From contig JADKCK010000037.1 in NCBI GenBank assembly GCA_016718845.1, positions 1 through 64,000 of the forward strand: 64,000 nucleotides of DNA, read 5' to 3'. The translations under genes and the position numbers were made by a program. This stretch comes from Sphingobacteriales bacterium. GTDB taxonomy: Bacteria; Bacteroidota; Bacteroidia; Chitinophagales; UBA2359. Shown in pieces: positions 53,222-63,308 of this stretch (position 1 is its first letter; each line of letters begins with the position of its first letter). The notes under the pieces were generated by a model. It was not told the DNA's origin and did not search any database. It saw nothing but the letters and a program-made list of their open reading frames with translations.

Positions 53222-56200
53222 CTATTTAACCACTACCAACTTTTGATTTACACGGGTTACACCATCATTCAACTCTACCAAATAATAACCTTGTGGCAAT
53301 GCGGTAAGGTCTATGTTTAGTTGGTTTTCGCCCAAAGTAGCATTAGCTTGTTGTTGCAATACGGTTTTACCCAAGGCATCAAACAGGCGTATGGTAATTG
53401 GGTTTTCGGTGTCGGTGTAGTAGTTAATGGTAACGGCATTATTGGCGGGGTTAGGTGTAAGTGTTAATGCTTCGGCAGTAAATTCGTTGTCGGTTTTTGC
53501 TGCGTCTTGTTCGTCGGCATACAACATACCTGCACAGCCTGCTGTAACAAAGGTATTGAGGGTGCTAAATGCACTTGATGTACCGCCAGTACAGTTGGCA
53601 CGCACCTTCCACTCGTAGTTTTTGCAGGCACTTAGGGTGTTAACTGTTTTTGAGTTGCCTGTAAGCGGACCAATGGTTGTCCAGGTGGCAGTACCTACTT
53701 TGCGTCCTTGTATGGTATAGTTTGTTGCTCCTGCCACCGAACTCCACTGTAATTTAGCGCTGGTATTGGTAATGTTTACCACATTAAGCGTAGCAGGTGG
53801 ATTAAGGTTTGAGGTGATGCTGGCACTGGCGGTAGCAGTACAGTTGGTAGCATCGCTAACGGTAACGGTGTAGGTAGCCGCCGATAGGTTATTGATAGTA
53901 CTGCTTATTTGTCCGTTGCTCCAAGCAAGGCTGTAGGGGGCTGTGCCGCCTGTGCTTGTTGCACTCATCGAGCCTAAAGCGCCGCAGGCAGCATTGTTAA
54001 CATTGCCTATGGTGGTAGTAGGTGTTGATTGAGTAATGGTAGCTGCTGCTGTAGCCGTACAAGCATTGGCAGCCGTAACGGTAACGGTATAGGTTCCACT
54101 CGATGCGGCATTAATGCCCGATGTGGTGCTACCGTTGCTCCACAAATACGCGGTATAAGTACCACCTGTTGGGGTTAAAGTAGCTGTTTGTCCAGCGCAA
54201 ATGTTGGCATTAGTTAAGTTAGCGGTTGGTTTTGCTTTTAGTTGTAGGGTAACAGTGCTAATGGCAAAACAACTGTTGGGTAACTCTACGCGGGCATATA
54301 CAGTTGCGGCGGGACTATTGTACGAGGTGGCGTTAAGGGCGTTAGTGCCATTTTGTGCATCGTTTTGGTTAGCAAAAAAGCGTGCCGAAACACCTACTAA
54401 ACTACTTGGTACAACGGCAGCACTACTTAAATTAAAGTTGGCAGTACCATTACCTAAGTCGCAGGCTTGTAGGGTGGCATTGTTGGCAGTTACGCCCAAA
54501 GCACCTGTACCGCCTGTTTGTTGTAAGATGATGTTGGCTGTTGATGAGGTAAAGTTAGTAACCAACACCAAAAAGCCCTGACCAGCGGCTGTTACTGTTA
54601 GGTTTGCGGTTCCGCCTATGGTTCCTGTATAATCGCAAGAAATAGGTGCAGGTAGTGTGCCACAACTAACGGCGGCTTCGCTGCTAAATGGTCCCCAAAC
54701 AGCATAGTCAATATCAATAGCTGGTGATGCGTTTATGTTAAGTGTAACCGTACCTAATTTAGAGGCAGGCAACCAGAACCAACGCGGTTTGGGTCGTTGG
54801 CTTAAACAACCATAGTTATTGCCTGTTTCGGCGGTACCTGTGGTGGATACTGGATAGGTAAAAGGAGCATTTAAGCAGGCACGCACGGCTGTAAAGCAAC
54901 AAACGGCTACGGTTTTGGTAGCTGTGGCATTACAACCATTAGCATCGGTAATGGTAACGGTATAAGTGCCTGCATCTACATTAGTGCGGTTTTGGGTAGT
55001 TACGCCATCGTTCCATGCAAAGGTATAGGGGGCGGTGCCGCTGCTAACAGCAAGGTTGAGCGATACATTTGCGCTACAAGTGCCACCGCTAATAGTGCCG
55101 CTTGGTGCTGCTGCCAATGCCAAAGTAATGGTGCTAATGGCATAACAACCCGTTGACGACTCTACGCGGGCATATACCGTTGTGGCTGCCGACACATAAG
55201 GCGTTTGGGCAATGGCGTTGGTTTTGTTATTGGCATCGGCTAAGGTTGGATAATAAGATACCGTTGCCCCTGTTAGCGATGCGGGTACAACGGCGGCATT
55301 GCTCAACACAAAACTACCGGTATTGTTGCCTGTATTGCACGCTGTAAGGGTAGCTGCTTGTGCCGTAACACCCACAGAGCCTGTACCGCCCGTTTGTTGT
55401 AATACAATATTGGTGATGGCTGCACTTTGGTTGGTGGTTAATAGCAAATAAACTTGTCCGGCGGTAGCACCTGTAAGGGTAAAGTTGGTATTGGGTGCGG
55501 GTCCGCTTTCGCAATGGATAGGCGTACCTAAACTACCACAGCTACCTAATGCGGCGGCTACGTTGGCAAATGGTCCCCAAACGGCGTAGTTTATGTTTGC
55601 ACCGGCGGTATTATTGGCGCTGATGCTGATGTTGCCGCTGCTGCTAACGGGCAGGTAAGTCCATCCGCGGTTACTGGTATTGTTGATACAGCCAATAGCT
55701 CCTGTATTGTTCGACGAGGTGTTGGCGGGGTACGAAAACGCACCATTTAAACACACCTGCATAGCCAAGCTGCACGAAGGTGGCAAGGTAGGTGTGTAGT
55801 AGTATTGTGCTACAAACTCTTCTAGATGGTCGTTTACTAAGGTAAAATTGTTTAACAATACATCGCTAATACTAATAGAGGCATTGGAGTAGTAAAGGCG
55901 CAAAAAAGGAGCAAAGTCGTCGATGTGTTCTATGTGTGTGGTATCGCTTGGATAAATAATAACCCTGCCTGTTGTGGCATTATAGTATACATTGGCATTA
56001 TAGTCGGCAATTGGTTGTAATACAGCATTGGTAATATTTATGCCGCTTACATCAAACTGCAAAGCGTGCAAATGTGTAATAGGCGAACGAAGGTAAATGT
56101 CAATGTATTGATTGGCGGCGCTATAATTGCCAATGGCAAACCAAGCGGTATCGTTGGGGTTGTAGATATTAAAGGCGGGCAGGTCGCAGTGGTCATGACC

Positions 56201-57601
56201 ATGGTCGTCGGTAATACCTGCTTCTTGCATTAAACAAGCATTTAGGTAAGCAAGGTCTGTTACCGAAATGTTGTTGTCTAAGTTCAAATCGTTGCAAGAT
56301 GCAGGGGCAAGGGTATTTTGTAAAATGCCGTTGGCATACAAACCGCGGTCGTTGTTGTCGCGTTGGTAGTTTACGTTAAGGTCGCCTGCTTTGCGAATGC
56401 CATTACAGTTGCCATCGCAGTCGGGTTGTGCCGAGCCGTAAATTTCGCCTGCACAATCTATAAAGGGGTTACAGGTTTCGGCAAGTGTTACTGTTGTAGT
56501 GCCGCCACTGCGGTTAATGTTGATACACATTTGTCCCCAATTGTTATCGTATCGGGTTTCGTAGTTGCCTAATTTATCGGGCGAGTGGTCCCAGTTTACG
56601 CGTACTACCATGGTATATAAGCCAGCGGGTATGTTGGTAATATCTATCCATTGGCATTGTAAGCCTGAGTTGTAAATATCGCCACATTGTGCGGTAATAC
56701 CTTGGTTGGTGCAATTAAATTTAGCCGAACCGCCATCGCCGCACTCCAAATCCATTACACAAAAGCCGTTTTTAAAACCTGCCGGAATTTTAACGCCATT
56801 GGCATCGTACAACAGATACTCGGCGTAGCCTTCGTAGTGCCAGTGACCGTGGCACTCGTCCCACTCCCATTGTGTGGTGGCGGTGGCGGTGCTTGCGGGT
56901 GTTTGTCCTACGTAATAATCTTGGTTGCCAATATTTTTGATGTGGGTGGTAAAGCGCACTATTTCGCGGGTTCCGTATCCTTTCATACAGCCTTCGGCAA
57001 CGGTACAAGCGTTGGTGCTATTCAGGGTTTGGAAGTACATAGAGCTAGACAACTCGCTTTCGACAACCATTAAATCGGGACCCGACGGGCAGTTGGGGTT
57101 GCCTGCCGATAGGCACATGGCGGGGTCGTTGATGGTGGCGGTGGGGTTATAGTTGCAAGCATCTAAATCCATGCAACCTGTTATGGCTCCGGCAAAACTT
57201 AAATCCCACTGTATGGCGGTGCTTTGGCACGATGTACCTTCATCGCCGATGCGTATGTAGTAGGTTACATTTTTGAACAAGCCAGTTTGCAAAGTTGCCT
57301 GATTGCCGCAACCGCTCGACGACCAAGCAACAGAGCCTGTTTGTAGGTCGTCGTAGACAATACCTGTGCAGTGGTCGTAAAACCAAACGGCGGTATTACA
57401 AGTGTTACCCGTGCAGGTGCTTAACACAAACAAACCTGTGGTGTCGGGTGTAAAACTGTACCAAGCATCGGGACCTGGTGCTGTATAGCTACCTACTGTT
57501 ACAACGGTAGCATTGCTACACGATGTACCTTGTGCCATTAATGGTGCTGCAAAAAACAGGCACAATAGGCACAGAAACGAAAGTTTGAAAAAATGGTTCA
57601 T
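53222..57601 (-). CDS. Lysyl-oxidase-like T9SS protein
   Basis: 1459 residues. Signal MNHFFKLSFLCLLCLFFAAPLMAQ; a jelly-roll-like part to ~160; then from about residue 174 to 360 a lysyl oxidase domain: DLMVVESELSSSMYFQ, the copper-site-like WEWDECHGHWHYEGYAEYLL, FCVMDLEC and YETRYDNNWGQMCI. LOX enzymes oxidise protein lysines using copper and lysine tyrosylquinone. After this comes an EF-hand/dockerin-like pair (DGNCNGIRKAGDLN; LDNNISVTDLAYLNACL), two related ~160-residue units (each with YAVWGPF and QQTGGTG), SprB-like repeats (YLWSNGSTTSGI), a fibronectin III module and a T9SS sorting domain (LTPNPANNAVTINYY). Single intact frame. The start is ATG 57601; the upstream frame has no signal. 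It may crosslink extracellular or prey proteins. Confidence 0.82.
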   Translation of the reverse strand: MNHFFKLSFLCLLCLFFAAPLMAQGTSCSNATVVTVGSYTAPGPDAWYSFTPDTTGLFVLSTCTGNTCNTAVWFYDHCTGIVYDDLQTGSVAWSSSGCGNQATLQTGLFKNVTYYIRIGDEGTSCQSTAIQWDLSFAGAITGCMDLDACNYNPTATINDPAMCLSAGNPNCPSGPDLMVVESELSSSMYFQTLNSTNACTVAEGCMKGYGTREIVRFTTHIKNIGNQDYYVGQTPASTATATTQWEWDECHGHWHYEGYAEYLLYDANGVKIPAGFKNGFCVMDLECGDGGSAKFNCTNQGITAQCGDIYNSGLQCQWIDITNIPAGLYTMVVRVNWDHSPDKLGNYETRYDNNWGQMCININRSGGTTTVTLAETCNPFIDCAGEIYGSAQPDCDGNCNGIRKAGDLNVNYQRDNNDRGLYANGILQNTLAPASCNDLNLDNNISVTDLAYLNACLMQEAGITDDHGHDHCDLPAFNIYNPNDTAWFAIGNYSAANQYIDIYLRSPITHLHALQFDVSGINITNAVLQPIADYNANVYYNATTGRVIIYPSDTTHIEHIDDFAPFLRLYYSNASISISDVLLNNFTLVNDHLEEFVAQYYYTPTLPPSCSLAMQVCLNGAFSYPANTSSNNTGAIGCINNTSNRGWTYLPVSSSGNISISANNTAGANINYAVWGPFANVAAALGSCGSLGTPIHCESGPAPNTNFTLTGATAGQVYLLLTTNQSAAITNIVLQQTGGTGSVGVTAQAATLTACNTGNNTGSFVLSNAAVVPASLTGATVSYYPTLADANNKTNAIAQTPYVSAATTVYARVESSTGCYAISTITLALAAAPSGTISGGTCSANVSLNLAVSSGTAPYTFAWNDGVTTQNRTNVDAGTYTVTITDANGCNATATKTVAVCCFTAVRACLNAPFTYPVSTTGTAETGNNYGCLSQRPKPRWFWLPASKLGTVTLNINASPAIDIDYAVWGPFSSEAAVSCGTLPAPISCDYTGTIGGTANLTVTAAGQGFLVLVTNFTSSTANIILQQTGGTGALGVTANNATLQACDLGNGTANFNLSSAAVVPSSLVGVSARFFANQNDAQNGTNALNATSYNSPAATVYARVELPNSCFAISTVTLQLKAKPTANLTNANICAGQTATLTPTGGTYTAYLWSNGSTTSGINAASSGTYTVTVTAANACTATAAATITQSTPTTTIGNVNNAACGALGSMSATSTGGTAPYSLAWSNGQISSTINNLSAATYTVTVSDATNCTATASASITSNLNPPATLNVVNITNTSAKLQWSSVAGATNYTIQGRKVGTATWTTIGPLTGNSKTVNTLSACKNYEWKVRANCTGGTSSAFSTLNTFVTAGCAGMLYADEQDAAKTDNEFTAEALTLTPNPANNAVTINYYTDTENPITIRLFDALGKTVLQQQANATLGENQLNIDLTALPQGYYLVELNDGVTRVNQKLVVVK

Positions 57602-57650
57602 AGGATTATGTATGAAAAATGGTAATTGGCTATGGTTGGTTGTGGAACGG

Positions 57651-57658
57651 CAAATGTA
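57651..57658 (-). promoter_or_regulatory. -7 box TACATTTG for the lysyl-oxidase-like gene
   Basis: Fits TAnnTTTG on the minus strand, giving a leader of about 43 nt. No TTTG at -33. Confidence 0.45.
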
Positions 57659-57757
57659 ACCTTTTTTTTTGTTCTGTGTATGTTTTGGGTAAGAAAAAAA
57701 ACTTTTAGCGATTTTATTGTACGATATGGGTAGGTCTACGTTTTTATTAGATAGAGG

Positions 57758-57779
57758 CGTTTCGACTATGCTCAACAAC
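57758..57779. repeat. Copy of the CGTTTCGACT palindromic repeat
   Basis: CGTTTCGACTATGCTCAACA is a diverged reverse-complement copy of the repeat at 10638 and 38613. The rest of 57602-57895 has no gene. Confidence 0.65.
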
Positions 57780-57819
57780 CGCTACTTTTTAACGTTGGCA
57801 TCAAAAAGAAACAAAAAAA

Positions 57820-57858
57820 GAAACGCTGTTAATAGCTAAACCACTAACAGCGTTTTTT
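57820..57858. terminator. Hairpin terminator of the DedA gene
   Basis: AAACGCTGTTA pairs with 57845-57855, with T run; it lies at the 3' side of the DedA gene. Confidence 0.65.
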
Positions 57859-57895
57859 TACAAATTGGGATGATAAAAGGGAGTTGTGTGGTAAC

Positions 57896-58534
57896 TTAGC
57901 TATTTTTACGTGCTTTTAATGCCCCCCAAATAGGTGGTAACAACGATAAAAAGATGACGGTTAAGATGATATAATGGAGTGATTCGCGGACTGTATCTTG
58001 CGAGAAGCCAAACATAGCGGCTAATTGTACTAAGAAATAACCCAATAAGCCCATCGACAATACCCAACTTATTGCCCCTATACAGCTATAGGTGATGTAT
58101 CGGCGGTAAGATAAATCGCTTACGCCAGCTAATATAGGCACCATTGAGCGGATAATGGGTACAAATTTACCTACAATAATGGCTAAGTTACCGTATTTGG
58201 CATAAAACTCGCGGGTTTGGGTAATGTATTTTTGTTTAAAATACCAAGTGTCGGGTTTGTCGTATAGGGCAACACCTACTCGGTTGCCAATAAGGTAGCC
58301 TGTTGAGTCGCCCAAGATGGTCATGATAATCATGCCCAACATCAACAGCCATATATTGCTGATGTTAAGCATGCCAATAGCGCAAAAGAAACCTGCCGTA
58401 ACGATGAGTGAGTCGCCGGGCAAGAAAAAGCACATTAAGCCTGTTTCGGCAAACAAAACGGCAAATATGGCAATAGCCCCGTAGGTTTTTATAAGGTACT
58501 CGGGCTTTATTAGTTGTAACAATTCGTGAATCAT
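57896..58534 (-). CDS. DedA/VTT family membrane protein
   Basis: A 212-residue inner-membrane protein with about five hydrophobic segments. Family motifs: FLPGDSLIVTAGF, GDSTGYLIGNRVG, KFVPIIRSMVPILAGVSDLSYRRY and the arginine segment before SCIGAISWV. DedA proteins flip undecaprenyl phosphate or phosphatidylethanolamine-type lipids and affect membrane potential. I start at ATG 58534 (MIHELLQLIKPEY); the ORF's first Met is nine residues upstream, on the other side of the -7 box (58539-58546, TATCTTTG), so the shorter start is likely with a nearly leaderless mRNA. Confidence 0.88.
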   Translation of the reverse strand: MIHELLQLIKPEYLIKTYGAIAIFAVLFAETGLMCFFLPGDSLIVTAGFFCAIGMLNISNIWLLMLGMIIMTILGDSTGYLIGNRVGVALYDKPDTWYFKQKYITQTREFYAKYGNLAIIVGKFVPIIRSMVPILAGVSDLSYRRYITYSCIGAISWVLSMGLLGYFLVQLAAMFGFSQDTVRESLHYIILTVIFLSLLPPIWGALKARKNS

Positions 58535-58538
58535 GGTG

Positions 58539-58546
58539 CAAAGATA
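58539..58546 (-). promoter_or_regulatory. -7 box TATCTTTG for the DedA gene
   Basis: Fits TAnnTTTG on the minus strand and sits only 5 bp from the preferred ATG. Confidence 0.45.
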
Positions 58547-58664
58547 CAAGCCTTTAGGCAATTTTGCTTATATAAGGGCGTGTTTTTTTTGACGGCTTGA
58601 TAAATTTTGGCTGCCCGCTTTTGGCTGTCCGCTTCAGGCTTTTGGCTTGTCCGCTAAAAACGGC

Positions 58665-59060
<396 letters not shown>

Positions 59061-59123
59061 CGGTAGTCCCAAGCCTATGCCGAACAACTGTAGCTTGTAG
59101 CCAATAGCCGGGCACAACCGCAA

Positions 59124-59166
59124 AAAAACACCAACTGCTTTTTGAGGGCAGTTGGTGTTTTTTTTT
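59124..59166. terminator. Hairpin terminator
   Basis: ACACCAACTGC and GCAGTTGGTGT pair within A8 and T9 flanks, on the 3' side of the following minus-strand gene. Confidence 0.8.
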
Positions 59167-59224
59167 GAGTCTTAGTTTTACTCAATAGAGTAGGGTTTAA
59201 ACTTTACTAATTTAGAGCCATTGT

Positions 59225-62200
59225 TTATTTTTTCAACAACTTAGTGGTGCTTGTACCGTTTGGCGTGTTGATAGTTACAAAGTACGTGCCTACTGCATAG
59301 CTGCTTACATCAAGTGTTAGCTTATTGTTGCCTGCTGTGGTGTTTAGTTGTTGGGTATACACCAATTTACCTACTACGTCGTATACCAATAAGGTGGCAG
59401 TAGCAACTTTGGGGCTATCAAAACTTAGGCTTACTAAGTTGCTTGCAGGGTTTGGCTCAATGGTGCTAACAAACACGGTTGTATTGCGGCTAACCGTTAC
59501 TACACCCAATTGTTTGGTCGTTCCGTCGTAATCGGTTTGGGTTAAACGATAGTAGGTTAAGCCATTAGCCGCATTTTTATCCAACATTTGGTAGTGTTGG
59601 TTAGTGTTGCTATTACCTACGCCTTTAACGGTAGTTATTTGGATATAGTTTGTACCATCGATTGAGCTATATAGCGTAAAATAGTCGTTGTTTATTTCGC
59701 TGGCGGTTGTCCATTCAATTAAGTTGCCGTTGTTTTGTGCTTTACCATTTAAACGCACCAAATTAACAGCTACTGCATTTTGTATCAACACAACAATGTT
59801 GGCGGTGCTAGTAAATGTACCATCGCTAACGCTATATTCAATAGTCATTAAACCACTAAAATCATTATCAACAATTATGTTAACCGTACCTGTTGTGGCA
59901 TCAAAAGTTAAGCTACCACCTTGGTCTGGTTGCGATACGTTATAGGTTAGGGCATCGCCATTGGCATCAGATGTATATTCCGATAATTGTACGATAAGGC
60001 TACCTACATTCACCGCTGCCGATGCACTCACGTTTTCTGCAACAACTTTTTTGTAGAAAAACACATTATCTACATAAACAGTAGTTGCTCCGGTAGGTTG
60101 TCCTACTAATATGTATTGTGCGATATGAGATGTTGTGGTTAGCCCAACGAAATCGCTAAGTGGAATATCTAAACTTACCCATGTAGCTTGTGCTGGGCTG
60201 TTTATGTTTACCTGATGCTCTACATCATCGCCGCCGCCAAATGCGCCGTCGGCACCAAAATCTACCAACTTAATGCCAAATAGGGTAAAATTGGGCGACC
60301 AGATGTCGATATGGAAAAAGTCCATTTCGGAAACATCTAATTGGTTAGTTACGGTTTCGATACCCACGTAATCGAGTGCCGAGTATTTTTTGGTAGGATT
60401 GCCGGCTATTGTTACATCTTCAAGTGTTGCAGACGACCAATCGGTTCTCCATGTATCGACAGGAACATTGGTATAGGCATCGCTGAACAATGAAATTACG
60501 TTGGCTGCATCTTGGGTAGGTGTTGGTGCTGCTACGGTAGGTTCGGTTGGACCTACAACATCTTCTTTGTAGAAAAATACATTATCTACATAAACAGTAG
60601 TTGAGCCGGTAGGTTGTCCTACTAATATGTATTGAGCTATGTTAGACGTTGTGGTTAGCCCAACGAAATCGCTAAGTGGAATATCTAAACTTACCCAAGT
60701 AGCTTGTGCAGGGCTGTTTATGTTTACCTGATGCTCTACATCGTCGCCGCCGCCAAATGCGCCGTCGGCACCAAAATCTACCAATTTAATACCAAATAGG
60801 GTAAAATTGGGCGACCAGATGTCGATATGGAAAAATTCCATTTCAGAAACATCTAATTGGTTAGTTACGGTTTCGATACCTACGAAATCGAGTGCAGAGT
60901 ATTTTTTGGTAGGATTGCCAGCTATTGTTACATCTTCAAGTGTTGCAGACGACCAATCGGTTCTCCATGTGTCGACAGGAACATTGGTATAGACATGGCT
61001 GAACAACGAAATTACGTTGGCTGCATCTTGGGTAGGTGTTGGTGCTGCTACAGTAGGTTCGGTGGGAGCTACAACATCTTCTTTGTAGAAAAATACATTA
61101 TCTACATAAACAGTAGTTGCACCGGTTGGTTGTCCTACTAATATGTATTGTGCGATATGAGCCGTTGTGGTTAGACCAGCGAAATCGCTCAATGGAATAT
61201 CTAAACTTACCCATGTAGCTTGTGCAGGACTGTTTATATTTACCTGATGCTCTACATCATCGCCGCCGCCAAATGCGCCATCGGCACCAAAATCTACCAA
61301 CTTAATACCAAATAGGGTAAAATTGGGCGACCAGATGTCGATATGGAAAAATTCCATTTCGGAAACATCTAATTGGTTAGCTACGGTTTCGATACCTACA
61401 TAATCGAGTGCGGAATATTTTTTGGTAGCGTTGCCAGCTATTGTTACATCTTCAAGTGTTGCAGACGACCAATCGGTTCTCCATGTGTCGACAGGAACGT
61501 TGGTATAGGCATCGCTGAACAACGAAATTACGTTGGCTGCATCTTGGGTAGGTGTTGGTGCTGCTACGGTAGGTTCGGTTGGACCTACAACATCTTCTTT
61601 GTAGAAAAATACATTATCTACATAAACAGTAGTTGCACCGGTTGGTTGTCCTACTAATATGTATTGTGCTATGTGAGATGTTGTAGTTAGTCCAGTGAAA
61701 TCGCTCAATGGAATATCTAAACTTACCCATGTAGCTTGTGCGGGGGCGTTTATGTTTACCTGATGCTCTACATCATCGCCGCCGCCAAATGCTCCATTGG
61801 CACCAAAATCTACCAACTTAATACCAAATAAGGTGAAATTGGGCGACCAGATGTCGATATGGAAAAAGTCCATTTCGGAAACATCTAATTGGTTAGTTAC
61901 GGTTTCGATACCTACGAAATCGAGTGCGGAATATTTTTTGGTAGCGTTGCCAGCTATTGTTACATCTTCAAGTGTTGCAGACGACCAATCGGTTCTCCAT
62001 GTATCGACAGTAACGTTGGTATAAGCACCGCTGAACAACGAAATTACGTTGGCTGCATCTTGGGTAGGTGTTGGGGCGGCTACAGTAGGTTCGGTTGGAG
62101 CACTTCCGTTGTCAGAAAAAGTAATGTCATCAAAATAGATGATATTATCCTGAGTTCTGCCGCCTAAATTAAAATCTGGGAATACAATAATTTGGTCTAA

Positions 62201-62665
62201 TTGACCTTCGGATGCAGGAGGGTTAATAAACGAGGAGAAGTTGAAAGTAAGCTCTTCCCATTGGTTTACCAAGGTATTAGCCACTTTAATTTCGCCTTGT
62301 GACCAACCTGTTGGGCTAGCCAGTTTTATACCTACATCGCTAATCACCGATTTCCAAACCTTAATTTTGATGGTGGAAGTGGTGGCATCGAGCACAAAGG
62401 GACCTAGGTCTGAGCCGTGGAGCGATTCGCAACCTGCCCAAGGGTTTCCGGCTTGCAATGCGGTAAATTTTGCTACTGTGGCAGAAGTGTTAATTCCGGA
62501 CGGATCTGGATTTGCGACAATCTCTAATGTGGAATTAGTAGCATTTTCGAAAACTGTCCAAGTCCAACCTGCGCCATTTCCGCCTGCTTCAAAATCAATT
62601 GGGGCGTTTTGTGCAAAAGTTAGCGATGCAAAGAGCATTAAGCAAAGAAATGTAAAATTCTTCAT
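59225..62665 (-). CDS. T9SS protein with four tandem carbohydrate-binding-like modules
   Basis: 1146 residues. Signal MKNFTFLCLMLFASLTFAQ; a first jelly-roll module (PIDFEAGGNGAGWTWTVFENA...DNIIYFDDITF, to ~190); four near-identical ~172-residue modules (each PTPTQDAANVISLFS...TWRTDWSSATLEDV...LFGIKLVDFGA.GAFGGGDDVEHQV...YVDNVFFYK); a cadherin/Big-like domain (YTSDANGDALTYNVS...MTIEYSVSDGTF); and a T9SS sorting domain (IEPNPASNLVSLSF). Modules of this type are found at the ends of Bacteroidota glycoside hydrolases, but no catalytic domain is present. Intact frame. It probably binds polysaccharide at the cell surface. Confidence 0.8.
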   Translation of the reverse strand: MKNFTFLCLMLFASLTFAQNAPIDFEAGGNGAGWTWTVFENATNSTLEIVANPDPSGINTSATVAKFTALQAGNPWAGCESLHGSDLGPFVLDATTSTIKIKVWKSVISDVGIKLASPTGWSQGEIKVANTLVNQWEELTFNFSSFINPPASEGQLDQIIVFPDFNLGGRTQDNIIYFDDITFSDNGSAPTEPTVAAPTPTQDAANVISLFSGAYTNVTVDTWRTDWSSATLEDVTIAGNATKKYSALDFVGIETVTNQLDVSEMDFFHIDIWSPNFTLFGIKLVDFGANGAFGGGDDVEHQVNINAPAQATWVSLDIPLSDFTGLTTTSHIAQYILVGQPTGATTVYVDNVFFYKEDVVGPTEPTVAAPTPTQDAANVISLFSDAYTNVPVDTWRTDWSSATLEDVTIAGNATKKYSALDYVGIETVANQLDVSEMEFFHIDIWSPNFTLFGIKLVDFGADGAFGGGDDVEHQVNINSPAQATWVSLDIPLSDFAGLTTTAHIAQYILVGQPTGATTVYVDNVFFYKEDVVAPTEPTVAAPTPTQDAANVISLFSHVYTNVPVDTWRTDWSSATLEDVTIAGNPTKKYSALDFVGIETVTNQLDVSEMEFFHIDIWSPNFTLFGIKLVDFGADGAFGGGDDVEHQVNINSPAQATWVSLDIPLSDFVGLTTTSNIAQYILVGQPTGSTTVYVDNVFFYKEDVVGPTEPTVAAPTPTQDAANVISLFSDAYTNVPVDTWRTDWSSATLEDVTIAGNPTKKYSALDYVGIETVTNQLDVSEMDFFHIDIWSPNFTLFGIKLVDFGADGAFGGGDDVEHQVNINSPAQATWVSLDIPLSDFVGLTTTSHIAQYILVGQPTGATTVYVDNVFFYKKVVAENVSASAAVNVGSLIVQLSEYTSDANGDALTYNVSQPDQGGSLTFDATTGTVNIIVDNDFSGLMTIEYSVSDGTFTSTANIVVLIQNAVAVNLVRLNGKAQNNGNLIEWTTASEINNDYFTLYSSIDGTNYIQITTVKGVGNSNTNQHYQMLDKNAANGLTYYRLTQTDYDGTTKQLGVVTVSRNTTVFVSTIEPNPASNLVSLSFDSPKVATATLLVYDVVGKLVYTQQLNTTAGNNKLTLDVSSYAVGTYFVTINTPNGTSTTKLLKK
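60049..62100. repeat. Four tandem 516-bp in-gene repeats
   Basis: The marker CTTTGTAGAAAAA occurs at about 60050, 60566, 61080 and 61597, a period close to 516 bp. The copies differ at only a few percent of positions, so the amplification is recent or copies are being homogenised. Confidence 0.9.
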
Positions 62666-63308
62666 TGTGATTTTCTTTAGTAATTGTCAAATTTGAGCCT
62701 TAAATTTAAGATGATTTTTTTACTTGGTTTTATATTAGCCTTAAGTGTTTAACAGCCATTTGGGGTGCTCTATCAACCCCTCCTTTCGTTATAATTAGTT
62801 GCCCAACTGGCTTTTTCACTATAACGGTTTTATTAGGGTATTTGTTCGCAACCGAATGGTAATTATTGGGCGTGTTCCTAAATAGTTGGACAATTGAACA
62901 AGTGAAACAAATACATTATGTTGATTGATAGAAATATTTTGTACCACGGTGGGTTGTTTTTATAATCCCATCGGAAGGCAGTTCTTCTTTTTGTTACCCT
63001 ATCATTTGAAACTTCTTGGTCAATAGATTTAACAGAATGGCAACAACTTCTGAACCTCGTCTGAGCCAATTATTAATTGAAAAATCATTGTTTCTAGCTC
63101 GGCTATGCTCATACTGCAAAGGTATGTATCCTTTCCCATTTTTTTCTAAATTCCAAGCTTTTTTTTTTAACTTTTTGAAGAAATACAGAAAAACGAAAAA
63201 AAACAATGCACTTGTGTTGGTATTTATTTTTTTCAACAAAAAAACTCCCTTGTTTTTAACAAGGGAGTTTTTGAAGATTGTTGCTTGTAGCAAGATACAA
63301 ACAAGCCT
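62666..63308. other. Intergenic region
   Basis: No gene I can support. CAAAGGTA at 63117-63124 is a minus-strand -7 box (TACCTTTG) with no gene in front of it before 62665, so a leader of more than 400 nt for the gene at 62665 or an untranslated RNA are both possible. A terminator ends the next gene at 63240. Confidence 0.4.
63240..63272. terminator. Hairpin terminator
   Basis: AAAACTCCCTTGTT pairs perfectly with AACAAGGGAGTTTT, flanked by A and T runs; 3' of the gene at the window edge. Confidence 0.8.

Noticed and set aside
62878..63069. Transposase remnant on the minus strand
   Set aside because: The short peptide has no DDE or HUH motif that I recognise and no inverted ends were found.
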